In this document: positions 56,065 through 64,000 of the stretch, piece by piece
How positions within the stretch are numbered: the first letter of the stretch is position 1
Layout of the letters: the number at the start of each line of letters is the position of its first letter
From: Chinchilla lanigera
Taxonomy: Eukaryota > Chordata > Mammalia > Rodentia > Chinchillidae
Length of the DNA stretch: 64,000 bases
NCBI RefSeq assembly: GCF_000276665.1
Contig: NW_004955433.1
Coordinates: forward strand, 19,311,981-19,375,980
Direction of reading: 5' to 3'
Translations under genes and position numbers: made by a program
Notes under the pieces: model-generated
What the model saw: only the letters and a program-made list of their open reading frames with translations
What the model was told of the DNA's origin: nothing
Databases searched by the model: none

Positions 56065-59000
56065 TATGTATCTTCTCTGATCACAGTGGAACAGAACTGG
56101 AAAGGAACAACAAGAAACAGTACAACTTGTGTGAAGACATAGATAATCAAGGAGCATGCCTTGAGGACCAACTGGTCAACAAAAATATAGAGAAATTTAC
56201 CAATTTGCAGAAACAAATGAACATGAAAACACAATCTACTAAGACCTATGGGATACAATAAATAAACGCTAAGAGGAAAATTTATAGCAATGAGAATTAC
56301 TCCAGAAAAACATAAATATCTCAAATAAAAAACTTATTTACACAAATCAAGGATCAAGAAAAGCAAGAGAAAAACAAAGTTAGTTGAAAGAAACAGCTAA
56401 GATCAGAGAGAAGGACAGAGAGAGGCAGAGAAAGAGACAGAGTTAGAGAGAGACTAAAAATAGAAGACATCAATGAAATAGTCATTTTTTTCAAAACAGA
56501 TAGACAAAATTGAACTATTTAAGCTAATCTAACAAATAAAAAAGATGACCCAAATTATAAAATCAGAGTTGAAAAAGTAAGCATTGTAACTGATAAAACA
56601 AAAAAACAAACAAACAAACAAAAAGGATCATTGGAGATGATTATAACCATAGGTCAACAAATTGGAAAACTAGGAGAAATGGGTACATTTCTAACACATA
56701 CAACCTACAAAAATTGAACCATGAAAACAAACAAAACCTGGGAAGACCAATGATAAAAAACAACTGAATCAGTACTAAAATATCCCCAAACAAAGACAAG
56801 TTCAGGACCAGATGGATTCAATGTTAAATTTTATAAGTCTTTTAATGAAGAAATAACATCAATTCCTCCCATATTATTAAACAAAAACAGAAAAGGGAGG
56901 AACTCTTCCAAAGTGATTGCATTCAACCAAATTATTCTGATACTAAAATTAGAGGACACAAGAAGAAAAATTAAACTACAAACTAAAATCACTGATTGTG
57001 GAAAGGAGCTGAGCTGGAGATCACACGTGCAGGGCTAGAGCAAGCCCAGCCCTGAGTACACGGAGTACCAGAGGTGAGCCCGGTGAACAAGTTGTTAGGT
57101 GGAGGGGTTTCACCTGACATCAACATTCCAAGTGTATAAACATGCTGCACTTGTCGGGCAGTTCCTTTTCTCCCACCTGGAGAGGGGGCTATATCTGACC
57201 TCAACCTTTGCATTCTGACTCTTCATTTCTTCATCCTCCACCATCCTTCCCCTGGGAATTTCCAGAGCTGTGCTGGAAGTGACATCTGATAAACATAGAT
57301 ACAAAAATTCTAAACAAAATACCACCAAAGCTAATCCAGCTAAATATCAATAACATAATAGACCATGATCCAGTGAATTTTATCTAAGGGATTCAAAGAT
57401 GTTTTAATACATACAGATAAAACACATAATACATCACATCAATACAGTGAAGAACAAAATCCACATGATTATCTCAACAGATGCAAAAAAGTTGATGAAA
57501 TTCAGCATCCCTTCTTGATAAAAATATTCAGGAAATTATATATAAAATGAACATGCTAAGATTCCAATATAATAAAAACTGTATGTGACAAACTCAAAGC
57601 CAACATTACACTTAATGGGAAAAAATGAAACTGTTTCTTGTAAGATCTGGAATAAGACAGTCATGTCCTCATTTACCGTTCTTATTCAGCACAGTACTTG
57701 AAATCTTAAGCAAAACAATAGGCAAAGGAAAGGGTATCCAAATTAAAGAAAAAGGCATACATTCCCTGTTTGTAGATAACAAGAATTTATATATAGAAAA
57801 ACCTGAAGATGCCACTAAAAATAAAGTACTAGAGCTGATAAACTTAGTAAAGCTGCATGTTAAAAACTGACATACAAAATTCAGTTGAATTTTATACACA
57901 AATAGCATAACAGATTTTATGAAAAAGAAATCAAGACATTAGTCCAATTCACAATAGTTACAAAAACTACCCAGACATAAACTAACCCTTCAAAAAGATT
58001 TACTTTCATAGCAAAAATTTTAAAATACTCATGAAAAAAGTTGAAGACACACACAAAAATGGAAAGGTATAACATGTTCATGGCTTGGGAGGATTTGTAT
58101 TGTTGACATGTTCATATTCTCTAAAGTTATTTACAAATTTAGTGCAATCTTCCATAAAAATACCAGTGGCACTTGTCACAGAAATAGAAAAAGAATCCTA
58201 AAGTTTACATGCAAGTACCAAAGACCTCAAGTAGCCAAAAAGAAGAAATCCATCTGGCCCAAAATACATTATCTTATGGCACACCACAGGGCTATAAAAG
58301 TCAAGACAGCATGATACTGGAATAAAAACTAACACATAAACCAATGGAATAAAATAGATTTTAACAATAAATCCACATGTCTACAGTACATTGATTCATG
58401 ACAAGTATATCAAACACATATATTAAAGAAGGTGCAACCATTTCAATAATTATCTGAGGAACCTAGATATTTATGTCTAGAAGAATTAAAAGATTATTTC
58501 TATCTCAGCATTTGCAAAGTGGATCAAAGATATAATATATTATAAGGAAGTATAAAAAAACTGAAAGAAAACGTGGGAGAAATACTTCAAAACAACATTA
58601 CAGGCAGTGATTATTTGGATAGAATCCAAACAAAAGCAAAAGTAGCCAATTGAGGTGATAGCAGCTAAGAACATTTTGCACATAAAAAAAAAAAGAAATA
58701 GATTTTTAACAAGCAATAAGAAAAATTTAAAGAATATATTTGAAAACTATTCATCTAACAAAGAACAAAACATACAAGGAACTCCAGCTACTAAATGGCA
58801 AAGAAAGCCACATAATCTGATTCAATGTCTAAGTAGACATTTTTCAAAATAAGAAATATAATGCTTAACAAACATGAAAACAAAAAAGACCCAAAAAAGT
58901 AACAGATGGTTGTGAGTATGGAAGGGGAAATGTTATTCACTATTGCTGGGAATGAAAATAGTACAGCAGTTATGAAAAATTGTGTGGTGATTCCTCAAAA

Positions 59001-59690
59001 AACTAAAAATAGGATTTTCATATGATTGAGATATCCCACTAGTCCACTACTGAATATATATCCAAAGTAATTCAGATCAGTATACCAAGGTGAAATCTAC
59101 ATTGCTATGTTTATTGTAACACTATTGCCAAGAGCTAAGATATGGAATCAACTGAGGTGTACACACACAGCTGAATAGATAATACAGAAATATACATATA
59201 TGCATAAGCATGTGATGAAATATTATTGTTATAAAACATTAAATTCTTTCATTTCTAGCAACATGTACATAACTAAAAATCATTATATTAAGTGTAATAA
59301 GCCAGGCACAGAAAGACAAATTCCACATGTTCTTACTTACACATGGAAGTTAAAATGGTTGATTTTATGCAAATATAGATGATGTTTTCAACAGAGGCTA
59401 GGAAGGGAAGAGATGAGTGGTGTTAAAGGGAAGTTGGACAACAGGTACTTGAATAAAGTTAGAAGAATAAATGTCAGTGTTCTATAACAATGGGCTGATC
59501 AATGTTCCCAATATACTACATATTATACTAAGAAGAAGGAAGGGATGAGGTTGAAGTTTCCTACCACAAAAAATAATGCATGTTTAAGTAAATAAACAGG
59601 CAGATTACTCAGTTTGACCATTACAAATTGTATAAATCTACTGAATGTTCACACTGAAAAATAAATATTTCAAAAATTTAAATGGAGAGA
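56065..59690 (+). mobile_element. LINE-1 (L1MA-like) relic: most of ORF2 plus 3' UTR
   Basis: ORF2 landmarks occur in order: 'ctctgatcacagtggaacag' after the endonuclease region, 'ctatgggatacaataaat', 'gaaaagcaagag', 'ccaatgataaaaaacaactg', 'aggaccagatggattcaatg' (the GPDGF motif), then, after the LTR insert, 'gtatgtgacaaactcaaagcc', the RT palm at 57625-57870 (SGIRQSCPHLPFLFSTVLE), and the 'MEYY'-equivalent region near 59212. The 3' UTR at about 59380-59690 (gaggctaggaagggaagag ... ttctataacaatggg ... ttgaccattacaaattgta) is L1MA-like. The catalytic FADD of the RT is changed to FVDN at 57769-57780, besides many stops, so it is dead. The 5' part is truncated. Confidence 0.9.
56991..57290. mobile_element. 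Solo LTR (ERVK/ERV2-like) inserted in L1
   Basis: A 288-bp insert (56997-57284) begins TGTGGAAAGG and ends GAAGTGACA, interrupting L1 ORF2 between 'aactaaaatcactgat' and 'aaacatagatacaaaaattc'. The flanks actgat (56991-56996) and tctgat (57285-57290) differ at one base. A 6-bp TSD with TG...CA ends suggests a class II (ERVK-like) LTR. Its GC and CpG contents are higher than the L1, so it is younger. A TATA-like 'gtgtataaacatg' lies near 57133, suggesting plus orientation, but no AATAAA is seen. No viral genes are present. Confidence 0.65.
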
Positions 59691-60100
59691 AAGGACTCAA
59701 AGAGCACATTTTATGTACAAATGTGCATCGGGGTATAATGACTAAATGGGAAGAGGTATTTGTCATAGATGTGAAAGACACATTTGAGAGTGAGACAAAT
59801 AGTACCTATGCTTATGCTAGTGTTTCCATGGGCTTATGACATCTGCCACTGCTCACTGTACAATTTTAGTGGACATGGTCTCTTATAGGCATATTACACC
59901 ATAACAAAATTGCTTAAGGAAAAAGTACCATGAGCAACCACAGAACTTTAAATTACCTAATTCCAATTTTTTCTCCATTACAGTAGTCTCACTTAAAGTA
60001 CTCCAGATGTATTCAAAATATATGTGATTAATATTTTAATAAGACCTCTAATATGTGCATTTTGTGGATTCTTAAAATAAAGGAAAATCAGCCAACATCT
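59691..60100. other. Unannotated AT-rich sequence
   Basis: No recognisable feature beyond the end of the L1. Confidence 0.5.
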
Positions 60101-60119
60101 AGAAAGGAAGAATACTCAG

Positions 60120-60901
60120 TAAGAGAAGGGAAGGAAAGTCGAGAAAGGGCAATCAAAAACAAGAGAGAGAGTGATTGTAAATACATTTAATTCTTGGCAT
60201 TTGTCAAGAGCTTGGATCCCATGACAACGACCCACATGAGTCCAGGTAGAGGCCTAGAGCTCCATTCAAGTCCCTGTCAGGAATCTGCACCAGAAAGGCC
60301 CAAGGGCCGGGGGTGGAAACAAGAAAGTCTGGGACTTCAGGGTGATGGATCTGTGCTAGAAGGCTAAGGGATCTGCGCTGGAGTTGGAATCAATACTGAA
60401 GATAAGGGCAAAGACCAGAGATCCCCTCACAGAGAACAACAACCGTCCCTGGTGGCAGCGAGGACCAGAGCTCCAGTGATGGCAAGAACAGCCAAGCTGG
60501 TGTCAGAAAAACCAGCCACAATACAGCTTCTCCTGGGAACTCAACCACATGCAACCTTACCCTCCTGTTTATACCGTTCGGGCAACAATACACAGGTGGG
60601 AACTACCAGAGCCATGACCCCAGAACCATGGGGAGCCAGTTCAGCTGGGCACTCCCACTGAAGCTAACTGTTAGTTAACCCACCACTATCCTGAAGTGAG
60701 GTGAGGCTATGTTCAAAGTACTGCCTTCTCTGCAAGTCCCTTGATGCAGTATGTTTGAACTGATTGAACTCTGAGGCTGACTTCTCTCCCGATCCACTAT
60801 GCATAACTAATCTTCTGTATACCTACATGTAATGATTTCTTTGCAATTTTTAAAAATTTGTAATAAATGATCGTTTGGTATTTTCAATAAATGACGCTGC
60901 A
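60120..60901. other. Unassigned GC-richer block, possible interspersed element
   Basis: About 780 bp of distinctly GC-richer sequence (CpGs at gccgggggtgg, ctgcgctgg, aaccgtccc, agcgagg, accgttcggg) lies in an AT-rich setting. It ends with two AATAAA words (60861 and 60886). The word atcagcc occurs just before (about 60088) and just after (about 60901) the block, which could be a coincidental or real flanking repeat. I could not match it to a known LTR, L1 5' UTR or gene. Short frames on both strands (60390-60593, 60452-60661) overlap and are not called. Confidence 0.4.
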
Positions 60902-61139
60902 TCAGCCTAATGGCTACATAAGGAAAAGCATATATGCAGCTTTTACCTCTAACCATATTCAAATATCAATGTCTGATGAATTGTATAGATAAATAAAAAA
61001 GATGAAATGATAAGGTTTCTACAAGAAAATAAAACATTGTTATGAACTGAAGTAAATATTGATAAAATATATGCACCCTAAAACATATGCTAAAATATTT
61101 CTATTAACAGCACTCTTATTATTCAAAAACAGAAAAGTA
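60902..61139. other. Unannotated AT-rich sequence
   Basis: No recognisable feature. Confidence 0.5.
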
Positions 61140-61470
61140 ATGGGGTGTGTAATGTCGAGTTCAGGTGGTGGAAAGGGTATTTTCATGGGTGAAGTCCCCA
61201 GGGACACTAACAACAACAGCAGCAGTAGCACATATTTTTATTGTTCTGCTGGTATCTTTTGACTGTTATCAAGCTTATATTTTTGTGTTCTCTCATAACC
61301 ATGCAGCGTATGCGTGGTTGTCTGTGCTAAATCATGCTTATGTACCTGTATCCCGCTGTGCGCCTGAGCCAAACAGTGAGATTATGTCCTTATGAGTCCT
61401 CAGAGGCCCTGGGCTTTGAAGCAGTCTGAAGTGGCTCTCCAGTCAGAGATCTGATCTGCAGGCTGGTTAC
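61140..61470. other. Unassigned segment with retained CpGs
   Basis: It contains CAA/CAG-type low complexity (aacaacaacagcagcagtag) and CpG-containing words (atgcagcgtatgcgtgg, atcccgctgtgcgcctg). Three overlapping frames of about 65-75 codons have no motif. It could be an old interspersed repeat or a conserved element. Confidence 0.3.
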
Positions 61471-62485
61471 AAGGATATGTCAAGCTTATAAAAATTTCAT
61501 TGAATTAAAGGCATAAGATACATGCCCTTTGCCCCATATATAATTCAATAAAGGAATAAAATATTACAGTATCTGTTATAGTAAATAATCAATGTTCTGT
61601 ATAATATGATCAGTGTTGGTGATATTATAACTACTTTGCATCAAAAATGATAGTCCCAAAATATTTAGCAGTCCCTATTTGTACTACTCCTTTATGATTT
61701 ATTCTTACAAGTATCTTTACTATTAGTCCTTTAAGCTAGAAAGTATGACTTAACTGACTTTTATTTATTCACCACTCGCAAACCCTCCAAGTTATTGAAT
61801 AAATAAATATACAACTATTCTCTCTTTCCCACACACTCACACTTACACACACACATTCACATAAAAAGTCCCTCTACCCACTTATATCCTAAATACAGTT
61901 AAGAACTTGAAAAGACACAAGGTAAGGATGTTCATACCTCTTTTCTACAGTGCTTTGACATTTATGTGGTGCTAATGTAATCATAAAAAATAACACAGCC
62001 ATTATTGAATCATTATGGGTTTATTCATTTTATGTTTGCTGGTCGAAATTTGCACCGTGTGCATGTTAAGTGCTCAGTTACAGACTTAGGTGCATAACAT
62101 TTTATTCCCAGAAGTAAAACTGAAACACCTAGGAGGCCAGAGTAATTACTGAATATTTTAACGTGCCCCTGTGCATGCACTTATGGTCCCCTGATCCTCT
62201 TTCTGTATGATTTTGCTGGTTTATTTTTCTTTTTTACTTTCTACATGAGCTAAAGATTATTTCTGCACTGAAAGATAGAGCATAGCATACAAATACATTT
62301 CCAAGCACTGCAAAAAGTGTTTTTACCCTTATTTATTTTTAAAAGTAAAGAGAAAAATAACTATAACTTATTGACTGCAGAATCCATGACCACTATTATG
62401 GTAATAGGTTTATATTATAGCACATTCTTATTCTGCTCTTTTCTCTTATTTTTAGAGATTCAGAAATGAATGTCCAGGGTAATAC
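61471..62485. other. Unannotated unique sequence
   Basis: There is a short ACAC-rich stretch at about 61829-61860. No gene is seen. Confidence 0.5.
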
Positions 62486-62487
62486 TC

Positions 62488-62580
62488 AACTCACTCAAGG
62501 TCATGAAGTAAGCGTGTGGCAGAACTCAGATGTAAAACTTGAGCTTATTGACTTGCTCCTCATTTGGAAACAAAGGATTA
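62488..62580 (+). mobile_element. MIR-family relic
   Basis: 'ctcactcaaggtcatgaagtaagcgtgtggcagaactcagatgtaaaacttgagcttattgac' follows the MIR-type segment 'gcccaaggtcacacagctagtaagtggcagagctgggattcgaaccca'. Confidence 0.6.
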
Positions 62581-63085
62581 TTATTTCAGAATAAGTTATA
62601 ACTCTTTCCCTTTGGTCCTTCTTCAGTCCCTCTCATTTTCTTTTCTCCCTGCTCTCTTTTCTCTACAATATTGTTCAATACTGGTGCGATCAAAGAAAGA
62701 CCTGCAGTTTTGTGTGCCATAGATAATATCCCAAAGTTGCAGATTTAATGAAGGCTGGAAAATTGGGCTTTTGGTGTTCTGTCAAGAGAAAAATCATCTA
62801 AATTGAGGAAAAATGAAGCATAGGGTCCAGAAATGAATTTCTCTATAGGTATTGGTACTCAGAAAATGATAACTAAAGTAAAAGTTTAAGAAGCAAGGTT
62901 TCTCTCTGATTTTTCCTACTCTCCTGTCTATCACACCTCATTGCTTCGTGTGCAAACCATAGAAACTAGAATGTCCATTTCCTCAAGGTAGGTTTTAAAG
63001 ACCAAAAGCTCTTCCCCCAAAACCATCAGTCATAAAACTGGAAAACATTACTGTAATTTCCTTGTGTGTTTCTAGGTAAAACTGA
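62581..63085. other. Unannotated unique sequence
   Basis: No recognisable feature. Confidence 0.5.
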
Positions 63086-63089
63086 TCAT

Positions 63090-63510
63090 AAAGGAACATC
63101 TAACCTGCCAGATTTGATTATAGACCACAGGACATCAACTGCAGCAGTCCCCAACCTAGTGATCAACAGAAAGAGATGTTGCACAGAGAGGCCATGAAGA
63201 AGCTAAACAGGGAGGTCATTCAGGTCCCCTCCACCTTTGTCTATTACTTTTAGATCATAAACTTTTTGTCCAATCATATTTCCTTGTAACTATCAAGCTT
63301 TATCAAATCTAGGTTAAAAAATGGGTAATTTACACTGGGCCTTGAGATTTTCATCTGAGGGCTCTGGGGCCATATAAAACCATAATAAAATAAAAAGTTG
63401 TGCTTTTCTCTTGTTATCCTGCCTTTGCTTGTAGGGGTGTCATTCTTATGGTGAGGAAGAAAGACATTACACCCTTCATGCTGCTGCACAGGAAAATGGG
63501 AAGAGAGAGC
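63090..63510 (+). mobile_element. Ancient ERVL-type LTR relic
   Basis: 'gaccacaggacatcaactgcagcag', 'gcacagagaggccatgaagaag', 'catataaaaccataataaaataaaaagttgtgcttttctcttgttatcctgcctttgcttgtaggggtgtc' have the order of an old mammalian LTR 3' part. The polyadenylation signal near 63387 is followed by the typical 'gcttttctcttgtta' segment. A minus-strand 114-codon frame (63274-63618) overlaps it and is not a gene. Confidence 0.5.
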
Positions 63511-64000
63511 AAAGCCATCTGACTTGACATAAAATCGATTGGGTTCTATGGATGAAGTCAGGGGACATTTTGAAACTATGCAATCTCTGACTTTGGATGG
63601 AAGCCTTGATGTGAACAATGGTCATGGTTATTATTCTTACTACTGCCCCTTGTAGAAATAAAATAATGAAGTGAGGTGGAAGATCTCTTTAAATTTGGCA
63701 TCCTGGCTAAAGAAAATAGAACAAAAATGTTTATGTTTCATAGTAGGCTCTACACACTTTCTCCAAGGTAAGTTCGAATCTCACAAATTTCTCTCAATTA
63801 TAGGTGAATGCCATTTAGTTAGAAAATGGTTCTCAAAGGAGTCCAAAGAGAAGTGAATAAGAAAAACACCATAATAATGAGAGAAATGGATTACATCAAA
63901 ACCTAGAAGCAATTTTCACCAGCTCTTATGTTTATAATAAAATTTGGGGAAATGAAAACTGTGACTAATAAAGATGTCCAGAGACCATTCTTAAGACAAT
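63511..64000. other. Unannotated sequence to window end
   Basis: No recognisable feature. Confidence 0.45.

Noticed and set aside
63274..63618. 114-codon minus-strand frame
   Set aside because: It overlaps an apparent ancient LTR 3' end in the opposite sense and has no recognisable domain.
1..64000. Bacterial, phage or defence-system content
   Set aside because: SINEs, L1s, LTRs, microsatellites and CpG depletion throughout show mammalian nuclear DNA. No operon-like coding is present.

Overview
This window looks like gene-poor, AT-rich mammalian nuclear DNA from a rodent. I found no protein-coding gene, no tRNA or rRNA gene, and no CRISPR array or operon-like structure. The rodent call rests on three SINE types: B1 (7SL-derived, with the internal ~29-bp quasi-duplication), ID-like tRNA-derived SINEs, and B1+ID composites. 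The youngest ID family carries an unusual tail (CGGTACCGGAGAAAAACC then poly-A). That, together with B1-dID-type composites, points away from mouse and rat, perhaps to a castorimorph such as beaver, but I recognise this from memory only. Nearly all short open frames in the window are chance frames or decayed LINE-1 ORF2.

Layout. 1-14 kb: an L1 3' end (1745-2510), a B1-ID composite, a young ID copy at 4050, a 45-bp ID stub at 5674 with a perfect 16-bp target-site duplication (TSD), MIR relics, simple repeats, and an unexplained minus-strand open frame at 10.54-10.69 kb. 14-22 kb: a MaLR LTR interrupted by a B1, a B1 with a perfect 15-bp TSD, two tandem L1 3' ends and an MLT1-like LTR. 22-32 kb: mostly unique sequence, including two candidate conserved noncoding elements (about 25.5-25.8 kb and 29.0-29.6 kb). 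32-38 kb: two ID copies in opposite orientation, an L1 relic, a B1-ID composite, a hAT/MER5-like relic and a minus-strand B1. 39-44 kb: a tandem array of L1 3'-UTR units, LTR relics, a MaLR solo LTR with a near-perfect TSD, an ID copy and a 41-bp hairpin tandem repeat. 46-50 kb: an L1 tail split by an ID, a B1 and a longer L1 ORF2 relic. 52-56 kb: B1 relics and a MaLR solo LTR with a perfect 5-bp TSD. 56-60 kb: a 3.6-kb L1MA-like relic split by a 288-bp LTR. 60-64 kb: an unassigned GC-richer block and an ancient LTR.

The sequences therefore do not act together as a gene system. What can be read is a layered insertion history: old L1, MIR, MLT and hAT relics, then B1 and MaLR/ERVK-like LTRs, then recent ID copies with nearly intact TSDs. 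The parts most likely to be functional are the CpG-retaining, repeat-free segments. I saw no previously undescribed biological system that I can defend. Family names come from recognising consensus features by eye and have not been checked against a repeat library.
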